This document shows positions 1 to 12,300 of a stretch of DNA of 64,000 nucleotides, piece by piece. The position numbers and the translations under genes are program-made. A model generated the notes under the pieces. The model did not search any database. It saw only the letters and a program-made list of their open reading frames with translations, and was not told where the DNA came from. The DNA comes from Volvox africanus (taxonomy: Eukaryota; Chlorophyta; Chlorophyceae; Chlamydomonadales; Volvocaceae), in assembly GCA_030268105.1 (NCBI GenBank), contig BSDZ01000013.1, forward strand, positions 2,771,001-2,835,000. The letters are read 5' to 3'. The stretch's first letter is position 1. Every line of letters starts with the position of its first letter.

Positions 1-139
1 TCGTCTGCATTTCGTCCATCAGAGCTTCCGTGTCAATCTCCACGTCCCGCTTGCGCTTGGACTTCTTCTGAACACCTGCAGTGTCCTTTTCGGACTTCTT
101 GACCTTTACAGTCTCATCTGATGCTTTCAGCTTAACCAT
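1..139 (-). CDS. 5' end of an unidentified lysine-rich protein (partial)
   Basis: An ATG at 139-137 opens a minus-strand frame that stays open to the window edge (46 codons). It begins MVKLKASDETVKVKKSEKD and continues with basic clusters such as KKSKRKR followed by acidic DVEIDTEALMDEMQ. The mix of Lys runs and acidic stretches is typical of nucleolar or chromatin proteins, but I do not recognise the family. The rest lies beyond the window. It is the next gene downstream of the SWIB gene on the same strand. Confidence 0.5.
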   Translation of the reverse strand, partial: MVKLKASDETVKVKKSEKDTAGVQKKSKRKRDVEIDTEALMDEMQT

Positions 140-712
140 TTTTCCGGCACAAAATCACACCGGCAACAATGTCCTCAAGTTCAGTTCAAGTGGACGGCAA
201 AATATATAAGAGTAATCACATTAACGTATCCCCAATGCAAATTGTCTGAAAAGTACGGACTGCAAAAAGGTTTCGTACTAACGGTAACTCGCACCTCCAA
301 AACTCCGTTGTAAGTCCATGTCACAAAGATTTCTCATTAGCTTTCTTAATAATTCATTAAACATTCATTAACAATATTTTAATTCGTAGATACCTCACCC
401 AACAGCCAGCTGAGTCCTACCCGTCTACGCAAGCCGGCGCCAGGCTGTCCCTTAAGACACAAACTACCCGATCGCATAACACTTGTCGCACATCAATTGT
501 CACAGTATACAAACTATCAGATGAATGCCATCACGCTGTCTATGCATCGGTTCTGTCGTTCCCGTCCCTGCAACAATAAGACATGTCTGTCAAGCCCAGC
601 GACACTGTTGCAATCAAGTCCTCTCCACACCCCAGAGTTGTCTGTTTTGTAAAGTGCTGGGCATATGCTATGATAATCTCAAACTAAGGAAGCGCTGCTC
701 CATCCCTGTTCC

Positions 713-2498
713 TCAGTCCTTCACGATGTGCCCAGATAGGTATTTCTGGATGGCGAACGCCTGGATGCGGCTCTCCCCGGTGAGTTTTTTCAGCTTCGCG
801 TCACACAAGATGAACTGTTTGTTGGATGGATCCTGAAAGGCAAATGCGGTAAGCCAGTAGACACAAATAAGTTAATCGCTTCTGGGGCCTCTGTTACATC
901 CTACTCCGTGATCCCATCCACAGTGGTTCGTAGAAGCCCTCTTTCGTTGTAATCGAAACATCGGGCACTGCCAAATTTCTACGTGTGAATCAATTTATTG
1001 CCTACCGCTGCATAACCTGACGAAGCGGCACCCTTACACTGCCATACCTGGAGGTTGTGCTCCTTGACGTACGCCCAGAAAAACTTCGTCAGGTCCGACC
1101 GGCCCATTGTGTCAGTCCCACACCAGTTCGCGAGGTCCTTAGACAGCTTCAATGGCTTGTTGAAGTTATTGGTTTTGCGCTTCTCCATGTCCGCCTCGCC
1201 GCTCTGTGCGTCACCCGCCTTTGCTTTTTTGGCCTTGGGTTTATCCGTTTTCGTCTTGTCATTGCTGACGCGCTTCTCCCCAGACGCTTTGGCGGCCCGC
1301 GGCCGGGTCTCATCCGCATCTGGAGACCAGCACAAAATATCCGACAGCCCATTTGAATTTTCAAAACTTAACCGCACAATCAGCAAGGGGTACAGGCTCT
1401 GAGCATTGTCATCAGCTCGTATGGTGATACAGGATTACGGGTTATGCGGTTCCGTAATATCGACCACCTCGTTGGGTTGGGTCTCAGTTGCACACTAGCA
1501 ACTTCATAGGGAGAGGCGCCCAAGAATGCACTGCCAGGATGCCCGACCTGAACCGTAAGATATTCAGCTTCACGGGCGCACGCTGTCAGAGTGAGGGACA
1601 GTAACCTGCCCCTTTGTTTTTGGCGTTCCAGTTGTATTGTTCAGCCAGCAACAGGACGGTATAACATCGCCCGCAGGCTTGCACCCGGAAATAGTACCTA
1701 TCATCTTCCAGAACCCCGTACCTGCTATCTTGCAGTGCCGACTAAGCTGCGTGTTCATGGTGAACATTGTAAGCGGTGCGTGGAATATCGTGCGCATCTT
1801 GTCGTCCAAGATAATCTTACGCCTGTCTTTAGGGTTCTGAAAGCATTGGAAGAGGACGGACAGTCGGAGTGAACAGTGTTGTACAAACGCACGAAACCAT
1901 GGCTTCACACGTCCTTTTCCGTCAAGCCCCCTAAAACCCCCCTTACAGCCGTCTTCTAGTACCTGAAGGTTATTTGCTTTAATATAGTCCCATATGCGTT
2001 TCACCACTTGGGTACGAGGAAGGCTTTCCTCGCCCAGGAATTTTTGAAGGGGCTCCGATAGCCAAGAGCCCAGTGACGACCCCCTGGGCGGACTACATGA
2101 AAATTGAAGTGGACAGGAAGAGGTACACTCGTCAGCAGTGCCATTTGCCCGGCATACACGGCACTTGCAAGGGAAGGCGGCTCCGCACTTACGCGCTGTC
2201 GTGGTCGTTCTCTTCATCGCCTTCTTCCTCCTCTTGATCTTCGCCCGCTTGCTCTTCTAAATATTTCTCGATCTGTTATTGAGCTCATCTTAGCTGCTTT
2301 TCGCTGTGCATAATAAATTAGAACGCTCCCTAACCCCTAACCCACCTCCTTCCGAATGATCGGCTTTTTTCCTGCCATATCCATATTAAACTCCTCTTCT
2401 AGCTTCTTTCGCAACATTTTCTCAGTTGTCGTTTGAAGGTCACTCTCACCAAGAAGCACCCGCAGCCGTTCAACAATTTGCTCATCTGTTACTGACAT
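713..2498 (-). CDS. DEK_C plus tandem SWIB/MDM2-domain protein (289 aa)
   Basis: Six exons join in frame: 2498-2346, 2272-2193, 2092-1963, 1836-1722, 1319-1048 and 832-713, total 870 bp including TGA. The first exon (MSVTDEQIVERLRVLLGE...) is a DEK C-terminal domain (about residues 1-57), followed by an acidic Glu/Asp linker. SWIB domain 1 spans about residues 83-158 (WLSEPLQKFLGEE, IWDYIKANNLQ, NPKDRRKIILDD). SWIB domain 2 spans about 212-289 (LTKFFWAYVKEHNLQ, DPSNKQFILCDAKL, QKYLSGHIVKD). A Lys-rich linker lies between them. Proteins with this layout are UAF30-like or BAF60-related nuclear factors linked to chromatin and RNA polymerase I transcription; that role is from family knowledge. 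Each SWIB domain is interrupted by an intron at the same place, after NNLQ or HNLQ, which fits internal duplication. Confidence 0.85.
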
Positions 2499-2915
2499 TT
2501 CGTTAAATATGATTATCCTAGAGGCGTTGACGTTTTACTGTAATCTGTTATTTAACTCGGTAAACCACCCCTTGGTAACCTATTCAAGGTCGGTGTCCAA
2601 ATTGATGCACTGAATTAACACAAAACAGATAGAGGAATGCAACTCCCACATGAGGTAATTGAGCAGCATTCAATTGATGAGGTCGATAGTGTTGTACTAC
2701 GGTAGCGGGAGTGTTGCTCGAGGTTCTACAGCTAGATTTTCAGAAACTCAATGATACGATACCGTCATAGGTTCACTCTGCCCACCTCTTTCCCAAATAA
2801 CTTATAATTGCTTTCCACGATGACAACTTATGACGAACGTTGCCATAAATAACCTGAATACCACCCGTACTTCACTGTAGCCTATGTGTTTCCGTATACC
2901 ATAACGTTACTTTCT
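2499..2915. promoter_or_regulatory. Divergent intergenic region (candidate bidirectional promoter)
   Basis: These 417 bases separate the start codons of the SWIB gene (minus strand) and the TMEM19/PGR gene (plus strand), so both promoters should lie here. I see no convincing TATA box or named element. The role is inferred from gene orientation alone. Confidence 0.4.
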
Positions 2916-5503
2916 ATGAAATCTCTGGCTTCGTCCGATGGAAGACTTGTCCCTGGGCGAGTCGCTTGGTCCATCTTTGTGTTCCTCCTGGCGGGCTTTC
3001 TGGCGCGGCGTGGGCTTAAGAAAGGTAGCTTAAGCCTTTCTGGTAAGTCGTATGCCTTTTTCTGCCAAAAGGAATGACTGCTCGTGACCGACGCAGAAGG
3101 GTACGGTGCAGATAAAAGAGTCAGAAATCTGGGATCACAGGTTTTTCATATGGTTTTGAATAGGAAAAATTACTTCATTGTTGCTTAAGTGCCATTAGCT
3201 TGCTTGTGGATTAGGACAAGGAACGCAGTTGTCAAAGTAAGGCGTTCACGCAGTTGTCAAAGTAGCTCTTAATACACCAAGCAGTCCCTAGTATTCTCCC
3301 CCAGTTCCTAAAACCTACGCATCTTACGTAGTTGTCATAATAGTTGAAAATATTAGCCAAGTGGCGATAGTGGCTCGTCAAGGATAACGGCTATTGGATC
3401 TGACCCGCGGGTCGGCACTGGATCTTTGACACGTTAAGGCTTCACCATTTAATCGGAAACGTGCAGGTGCGCTGGCAGCCTTCCTCGTAGGAGCCATTCA
3501 CATGTCTTGCGGCTTACAATACGGTGCTACACTTATTGCTTTCTACTTGTCATCGAGCAAGGTGAGGTTCATGGGTATTTTACCGCGACCACAAGGGGTA
3601 ATGCCGATGATTGTCAAGTGCCAAGCATACCAATGTAGTCCTCAAAGGAATGGAGTTTCATGATCTATGCAAAGCAGGCGCGAACCAGTGCGCAGCTTTT
3701 AAAGCACATACGCACACTCCTAAGCACTGGTAGTCTGTGGAATTGAGGGACCCCGTCAATCCTTTAGCGCAAAACGCCTGCACTCCTGGGGCCCGGCCTG
3801 GCAGTATCCAGTTTTGCTTGTTCCAATTCTTAAAACTTGGCAGTTTTACCATTCGCGTGTGTGGGCGCTCTGGCTGGCATGCAGCTAACTCGGCTGGGTT
3901 CCAAACGCAAGGCGCTGTTGGAGGAAAAGCACAAGGATGGCGGTGTACGCAACATCACACAGGTTCGCGACGTGTCGGGTTAAACCCATTCCGGCCCTGG
4001 ACGGTGTAATGCCTTTGCGAGTTTCCTTGTTGAAAAAGGTACTTTTGTAAATGCACTGCTGCTTACAATCACGGACATGCCGTAGTAGTCCTTCTGCGGG
4101 AGAGGCCGATGGAAGGGATCTGACTATACAGCCCTGTTCAGTCCTGGGCGTGCGACTTGCCACGTTCAGGATCACCAAGGTCCTGTACACAGATTAAAAT
4201 GCTGTGTGAATGGGCCGTCTTGATGACGGCTGATTGATTCTTTGCTTGATAATATACATGGTGCATTACAGGCTTAACAAGGCTGAATAGACTAAAGAAG
4301 CGATATCTTGCGTAGGTGCTGTCAAACAGCTTGGCGGCGTGCATCTTCGCGAGTCTGTCGTACCTGACGGTGGTGGCGCCTGGGAGGTTTCCGCTCTCCC
4401 ATATTTCGTTGGCCGGTGCGTTCTTGGTAAGTGCAGGTCCTGATAAATATTTAAACTCGTGGTGCAGACAGACAGACAGACGCACATGTGTCGGGCATCA
4501 CGCAAACTTCGGACAGTTGGTCGACATACTTCATACAACTAGTTCGTGCGCTACGGCGCATAGGCACAGGACCGACGGATTTGGGCATGTTGCGTCGAAT
4601 ACAGTAGACAGGCACTCAGCCCTAATGCCACCTTTCGATTCTACAGCGAGCAGCCCAGAGGCGTCTTGTGTAAGCAAGTGCATGGCACGCAAGGGCGAGG
4701 GTCACTATGCAGACATGCGCGTATCCAATCTGTGTATGCGCTTCTCAATACTTGCCCGTAAGGAAATCACACTCTGATGACGGCGCATGCTGATACTGTC
4801 CTTGCGCCGCTCTGCACTATTCCGTGGCGTTGCACTGCGTCATGCATGTTGAGATGTTCCTTGGATAGAGCTCTAGGTAAAAGAGGCCATTGGGATGTAT
4901 CAGGGTCACTACGCATGCTGCTGCGCTGATACCTGGGCGAGCGAGCTGGGCATCCTGAGCCGCAGCGTGCCACGTCTTGTCACGACCGGACGCAAGGTCC
5001 CGCCGGGCACCAACGGCGGCGTGACGCCGCTTGGCCTGTGCTGCAGCGTCGCAGGTGGCCTGACAATGGGGCTGGCCTTCTTCGCCGGTGGCGTAGCTGG
5101 TTGTGCATGGGGTGTGGTTCCCCGCGGTGGTTCTCTGTGTCCGTTGCCTGCCAAGGGCAGCGCCGGGCGGTGGACTCTACGTGACGCGATGCTAGGTGCA
5201 GGGCCGGCGGCGCTGCCGGTCTTGGTGGCGGTGGGATTAGCGTGCGGACTGTTCGGGTCGCTTCTGGATTCTTTATTGGGCGCAACACTCCAGTACACGG
5301 GCTGGGACCCGAAGGCGGGACGCGTGGTGGGGGCGGGCCGCCGTAAGCGGGGCATCGGGACCGGTGGAAGCGGTGGGACGCAGGTAGTCCACGTGAGCGG
5401 TTTGCGCCTGTTGAGTAACAACGGTGTGAACTTCATAGCGGCTGCAGCAACGGCTGCGTTGGGCGCGGCCCTTCTGGAGAGTTGGTCCGTCGCGGTGATC
5501 TAA
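2916..5503 (+). CDS. TMEM19: TMEM19/PGR family integral membrane protein (DUF92), 336 aa
   Basis: Five exons keep frame: 2916-3042, 3467-3561, 3885-3962, 4316-4426 and 4904-5503 (TAA). Family landmarks run in order: [10 protein letters not shown], then [99 protein letters not shown] and [12 protein letters not shown]. These match the TMEM19/PGR branch of DUF92 as I remember it (Arabidopsis PGR, linked to glucose responses). The related VTE6 branch phosphorylates phytyl phosphate in plastids. Several hydrophobic segments indicate a polytopic membrane protein. The start is the first ATG in the first exon; an earlier GTG in the same frame was not used. Biochemical function of this branch is not settled. 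Confidence 0.88.
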
Positions 5504-6329
5504 GATAACGCTAGCCAAACATCTGTGTGCCATCGGCGAGGACGGCTGAGCGAATACGTGTGAAGAATTTGCAGAGGCTTGCATAAAGCGATAACAACAA
5601 TATAAACATTAGCGGCAGCAGGCAGGAGGTGCAATAGTGCTAACTTGACCATATATACCTGCTTGCGCGGGTCGCATATGGTTTTGTGCCTTCGACAGGC
5701 GTGCGCACATACGCCTGTATTAGTATTAGTGACTCCCCGTGATTACGTATTTGTCGGGACAGGTCAGGGAAACACAGCGCCGCTGTGAAGGGTTGGAAAC
5801 TGGCAGCACAGCTAGACGTAGCAGAAAACGGGTAAATTGGCGCAGACCGGGCAAGATCATCAGCAGTGACCGCCGGGTCTCTGTGCGTGCTTACAATCAG
5901 GCTGGTTTGTGACGTGTATCGTCTGGATTGCGCGCATATTAAGCACAAGGGCGACAGTTGGGTAGAGAGTGCTAACCCGAAGAGAATGGAGAAATTTGAG
6001 CTGGGCGGCTTCAAGGCCTTGCTGGAGTTTTGTCTAATGCGGACTTACAAGCACGGCAGGTACTGCAAAAATCAGCGATGCGTGACGCAGTCCAACTGTA
6101 CATCGTGACAATGCAACTTTCAGGACTGATGATGTACCCCTGCAACTTAACCCCTGCACCCCTGCAACTTAATACATGCGCCAAATTGTAGTAATCGTAC
6201 TTTTGGCAAAACGTTTCAATGAAATTGGGCCCAGCAAGAATTTCACCAAAGAATCTAAACGAGCAGCGCACCAACTGCTGTACTAAGAACAGGTTGCACC
6301 ATCACCTCAGTCGTTACATCACACCGGTT
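5504..6329. other. Convergent intergenic region
   Basis: This is 3'-flanking DNA shared by TMEM19 (plus) and the DNAJC16-like gene (minus). It holds a candidate polyadenylation signal for the latter at 6045-6049 and two copies of ACCCCTGCAACTTAA at 6136-6150 and 6158-6172. No gene is recognised. Confidence 0.5.
6045..6049 (-). terminator. Candidate polyadenylation signal TGTAA of the DNAJC16-like gene
   Basis: TTACA on the plus strand reads TGTAA on the gene strand, 281 nt past the stop codon. TGTAA is the known volvocine signal; use here is inferred from spacing shared with four other genes in the window. Confidence 0.35.
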
Positions 6330-9300
6330 TCAGATGCATTTCAATCGGCTGCGTTCGTGAGGGGCCCCAAAGCCTGATCCACTCATCGGCAAAGGCGTCA
6401 CAGCCTCATCCTGCTCCTCCTCACCCTCTTCTACGCCGCCATTGGCCACACTGCAACCGGCCCCGAGACGACTCACTGGGATTGTTGTCCCCGAGCCATA
6501 GCTATTGGCTGTGGTTGCTGTGTCAGAGTTCCCAACGCCACCTCTCACCTCGTCGCCGCATTCATCACCGCAACTCGCTGTCCTGGGGCCCGAAACATGT
6601 GTCTCGGTGCCTAGTTTACCTCCCGTAATATGGCTTGCGGCTCCAGGCACATCGTTCGCGCTGCCCATACTGGCTTCACAGGGCTTGATGACCGGATCGC
6701 CGCCGCTGGCTTCTGTGAAGCACTTCAGGGGATCACCAAGACGGTTGCTGCTGCCTCCTGAATCCTCTTCTTCCGTCTTTGCGCGGCCGATATCAACCCC
6801 CTTGCCGCTATGCCCGTTGGATAGCTCATCGTCGTTGGCTTGTGTGTCCCCTCGACGGCCCAACTGCCAGGACGGCGACATGGCCCGCCGGTTCACAGGA
6901 CCCTTCCGATCTTCCGAGCGGCCTCGGCCGGTCCCTTCAATATCGTTGACGCCTGAACCTTCACTATTGTTGCGAGGCTTACTATCCCCACCGCTGCTAG
7001 AGCGTATAGCTGCTCTCGGCGCTGTTGCTGCCGCCGCTGCTGCCGCTGGGGGCTGCCGACGAGCCCGAGCGGCGTGTCGGCCGCGCCATGCCTGGTTGTC
7101 AGATCTCCTGCACATGGAAAGCAAAGATATGGAGGACGTCCGCGTAAAACAATTAAAGACACTGGGACGATTCAGCCACTCTTGATGTGCAGGTCTATAG
7201 TGGTATTGAATCATATCGTTCTGTAGGTATGGCTTTTCTTTCCGCTGGGCTAGTCGCGGAATGGCGTCATGAGCTCCAGACTAACAGCGCCTAATCCTTG
7301 ACCTTTGGCCCTTTCACCGAGCCTAAACATCACACTGTTCCTTTCCCATCCAATTGCTACGCGTTCGACTCACCACCACAACGCGAGCTGTGACAGTAAT
7401 ATCACCATCAGCACTACCAGGACATTGACTCCTTGCATCTCTGCGCTTAAGGGGGCGGAGCCGTCGTTCGCCATGCCGCCAGCGTTCATGACAAAACGCA
7501 GTACGAACATGGCGCCGTCCCGAAGCCTGTCAATGAAGCGGAAGGCGGGTTATAGGGAACGTGTTTACAAGCTAAAATCCTTCATACCAGAGCTATAAGT
7601 CGCTTTGGAATGCAAGGGCAGGACCGAGCAGTGACGCCTAAACCCCTGAAAAAACGAAGCCCTTTACTAGGGCACAAAGGTGCGGAGTACATTAGCGGTG
7701 GCGCACAATGGTCCATGGTGCACTTGCTACACCCTACACACCGAAGCCGTAGACTTGCATATCCTTCAGACTCTGCTTTAACCCTGCGATCTCGTAAGGA
7801 GTAGCGACACTCACCTGCCTGACACGTACTCGATAGCCCCCGGTTCGTCATCGGCCCACAGGGACGGGGGAAACTCCATGCTAGCGTGCAGGTTATGCTC
7901 AGGATCTGCATGCATCTGGTTCATCCATGACGCCAACTTGGACAGCTCGGCATCCAACCTGCGCTCCGGCGAGCTCAGGTCAAAATCAGCGTTGACCGCA
8001 TGCAGGAACACCGGCCGGCCTTGCCGCAGGTGCGATGAAGAGCCCCTGAACCAAGAAGAGCCATCAAAAGACGGCCGGATGACGACTACGTGGACTGCAC
8101 GGCGCGACTCCATTTGCCTTGCGAGGTCACGCAGCCCTACGGCGCGTGCTGCAAAAGCCACAGCATTGCGCGCATGATTCATCATATCCACCGCTGGGGC
8201 CCCGCATACGGCTTTCGTCAGCTCGGGGCTCTGCAATAGTATGAGAAGGGGTGCGGGATTCGGTTAGGGCCTAGATTTACAGCTGCGCTTTACACGGACA
8301 GGTCGACGGACTTGCTGTCATCAAACATCATCCTGTTTTCAACCAACGCGGCGCAGGAATAAGGAAGAACTGCTTGCTTCGAAGCGAACTATAGCCCCTG
8401 CCGCCCGCTCATACGGGACCTGATGGCGGTAATATCGACATACCCGTGCTGCGGCTGCTGCCTTTGCCTGAGCCGCCGCAGCCGCCCTGCCCGCTGCATT
8501 TGTACCCGGCGGCGGCGCCATGTTGGTGAGTCGCATGGCGCCCGGCACCCTCATCAACCAATCGCAGAGCGTCCATTGTGTACTGGCGTCCAGCCATACC
8601 AAACGCAGTTTTCCATCCATGTAGGCAGTGGCTGCCGCAGATATGGACGGGTCGCGCTGCAGGGAAGATGGCCCAGAGGAATGGGATACCACCAGAGCCC
8701 AGTTGAGCAAAAGGAAGAGCTCAAGCAACGGAATGGCCTTCAACCGGTACCTTATCAGTGAACACTGGCGCAATCAGAGCCGTTTCCTGCGGCTCCCGCA
8801 CGTCAGTCCTTGCGAGGCAATGCCCCTGCGCGCATCTGTACCGCATAACCGTTGCATGATACTGTATGGAATCGTCCCTTCACCAGTGTGCATAAATTCA
8901 TAGATGAGTGCATTAGTAGCTCTCCTTTTTCAGCCCGTGACCCTATCCAGCAGTCGTCCTATCCTACCCTACGGACTCTACGTCTAATATTATGCCCAGG
9001 CTCGGCTCCGGAAAACCCCTACTGCCTTCACTAAGGTTACCGTCACATCTGCATTCTTCTCCCTTACATCGGCAAGTCCTGGCCCAAGCCTTACGGTTAC
9101 ATTTTTACCATAACCTTACAATGGTTCAAAACTTGCACCCTTTCCCCATCCCTCCCAAAGGTTCATACGTGCTTGGTCGCCACGTGTTAGCTCCTTTTCC
9201 ATCGCAGACGCACCTTGGCGCTATGGTCTGCCAGGTGGCGTCCCAGCACCGCTAGCCGCCTCCTCGCCTTATCCATCTGCGGCCCCCGGTGACCCACCGC

Positions 9301-12300
9301 CACCACGCACGTGTCGATCATGGAGCTACCCGAGGCGGCGGCCGCACGGCCCCAAAGGCAGCCCAGCGAGGCACCCGTGGCGAGACGCAGCGGTGGGATC
9401 TCTTGCCACAGCAGCCCTGTGCGATGCAGGGCCCCGGACGCACAAGGGGAATTGGATGGCACAAGAATTACAGGTACAATAGCGCGTGGTGTCGAATGAG
9501 AAGAGGATACTCACAGGATAGGGGTATGTGTAGGGGCTGGCTGCTCGGAGAGCACATTTGCAATGGCTGACCAGTAATAACAGTAAAATAATAATACTGA
9601 TGATAGTCGTACTACGCCAGCCGTAGCCTCGCGTGTGCCAAGAGGGTGAGGAACTGAGGGGTTGCATATATCGCCTCCCCTGTATGCCCGCCGGGCTGAC
9701 AGGTGAGGTTCCATGAGCAGGCGTTTCTGTTACTCCCCTAGAGCTTGCGCGGCTCTAAGTCCGCTCTCGGCTCTTCAAAACGAAGAGAATGATAACCCGA
9801 TACTAACTCCCCGCCTACCCATGGTTGCCCCTTCTTCCCCGATCCATCACATTCACACTTCCTTGTTGCCACATTTGCTATGTCGCACTGTCCCCGCCGC
9901 GTATCCTCTGGCCCCGTGCCCGGCCCCTTGCGTCAAACGTTCCCTTGACACACCCTGGTCTTCAATCTGTTGATGCAGCTCGCTAGCCTTGCCGGGCGGC
10001 ACCATCACCGTGCGTGGGACTGCGCCAGGCCCACGAAGGAATACCACCTGGCCCGACGTGGGTGGGCTTGACAGCCCCAGCGCGGACTGCCATGCCGCTG
10101 CAGATGCGGAGTCGTCTGCCTGCAGGACCACTGAGACACGAGACTTGGGCGCCATTCCACATCCAAACCCTTCTCCATGCGGCGGCCACAGAGAGCAGTT
10201 TATAGCCTACTACGCACCCAAACCCACCTGGATGTGACCTCGGGCCACTGTAAGCATGTTCTTTTGCCTGTCAGCTAGAAACCGCAACGCCAGGGAGCCG
10301 CTGCCGCCCCCCCGACCGAAAGCCACCACCACCACTTTATATGGCGAGGCTCTTCGCAAAAAGGACGCCAGAGCCTGCGGCTCCAGCTGCGGCACTTTCG
10401 GCAGGCGCAACAGCCGGTCCGCTACGAAGTCCTGCACGAGGAGCACGAACGGGGCTTGTCAGCACGGCTGAGGGCGAAAGCCAAGCATAAGCTTCGGTGG
10501 AGTGACTCGGCTATGTGGGGGTGGCGTTGCGCCTGGAGGCGTGGGCTCTTCAATTCCTATGTGGGATGTGAGCCCTCTCCTGATCATGCCTACAGCTCTC
10601 GCGTCCATTTGCAGCTCGCAGGCACAACCCCATGCCATAGAGTCTGAAGCTCTGGGCATCATGAAGGGATCCAGTATGGGATTCAGTAGTGTAGATGCCG
10701 CTTTTTCCCGATTACAGGATATCCGTGGCCTTGCCTGCAGCGCTGAAAGCCGCAAGGGTCCACGATATCTCCTGCGGGCCGGTGCAACGGGAACGGCAAC
10801 GGTGGTTGTAGTGATGTCAACAGCCACTGGAACATAAGAGTTCCGGGACCCAGCGACTTTTAGACGGGGCACGTGACCCCTCCTGATGCCCCGTGGCTTC
10901 TCCTATTAACCCGAAAATATGCTGACTGTGAAAAGATTGCATGTGCTGTCGGCACGTAAGCTGTTCAAGAAACGCTAACGACCGGACCTGCACACTTTAT
11001 CCGTCTGGCACTCGTAGCAGCTTGTGAGGGAACCCGTCAGGCAGTCCAGCCAACACATTCCATGCGGCTGCCGTGGCGCCCCACCTTCTAAGGAATGGCG
11101 GTAGCATATATGCGTCCGGGCTGTGGCCCAAAGCTGATCCTTCGACACCTTACTCATAACATCATGCATAAGGCCCTACGGTCGTATAGTTCTAAGCCTA
11201 TGCAGGCTTTGGTTACGCCATATTCAGGATTCCTGATCCTCTCGGTCTCGAAGATGCCGGAGCTGTGGCTGGCAATCTGATGGCGTTAAGCTAACGGCGC
11301 AACTGCAGGCAATGCAACTTACACGAAGCAACTGGCTTCGGAGCAACCATGGGGTACCGCCAATAGCACCGGCAACTCTTTGTCCATAAGGACGCCGGAT
11401 ATGGGTCCACCGCTCTGTGCCAAGGCGGGCAAACGGAGAATGCGATGCATGTGTCGGGGAGGAGCGAGGGGCGCGTGTGCAAATGACCAGGACCATGGGC
11501 TTATATATGTCGGAATACTCAGTTCGCAATCGTGCCAAGCAGGTTAAGAACTAACCGCTACCGGCACTAAGAATTTCAGGTGCATTTCAAAAAATTGTCA
11601 GCAGAAGGGTAGTGAACGGCATGGTTGAAGCACCACGCGCCTCGTGATCGAAACCAGCGCACTATTGTGTAGCAGCAAGATCAAATCCTGCTCCACGGGG
11701 ATGAGATTTTGTCTTTCCTAAAAGACACCCTCGATCTATAAAAAAAACGGTCTCGCGGCCCCATGCGCTGTTTACTAGGATGTCCTTCCGAGACGCCGCA
11801 TTAAGGGTACACAAGCAAAGCCAAACACCGAATAAACCGACCCAGAACCAGGCCCCCTTTGCCTACCAGGGAGGGAACTCGGAGGGAACTCGGGCCAGGT
11901 CGGCACCCCCTCGCCCCGCTTACCCTGGCAATAAGGTGGATCAAGCTTCTCTGGAACCGTGCGTGGATTCGCCCAAGCCCCACTGACGCGCCGTCCTTGT
12001 TGCCGGCCCCGGGGTGAGCGCCGCCCAGGGTCCTCCATAGTGACTCCCAAGCTGGTGCAAAGTCGCAGCAGGCTGATGAACTCTCTGAGTACACCTGAAA
12101 TCCATGGACCAGTTCAAGATAGGGCCGGAGTGGGGAAGTTCAGAGCAAACGCTGGGGTGAACGCTGCGGTTTAGGACAACGGGAACCCAAATTCTATTTT
12201 CTCTTTACGAGGAATCCTCGAGCTACCCCTTGTGTAGGGTTGACCGCATTTTGGTGGACTGTAGACTCTCCTGTGAGCTTCGAGTGGTGCACCGAACTAT

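Noticed and set aside
2886..2915. Upstream start of TMEM19 at a GTG
   Set aside because: A GTG start is not expected in a nuclear gene; the in-frame ATG at 2916 gives the right N-terminus.
4909..5436. Minus-strand 175-aa Pro/Arg-rich frame
   Set aside because: It is antisense to the TMEM19 last exon, whose conserved motifs settle the coding strand.
6505..7185. Plus-strand 226-aa open frame
   Set aside because: It is the shadow of the low-complexity last exon of the DNAJC16-like gene, which has a good acceptor at 7108 and fits the minus-strand frame.
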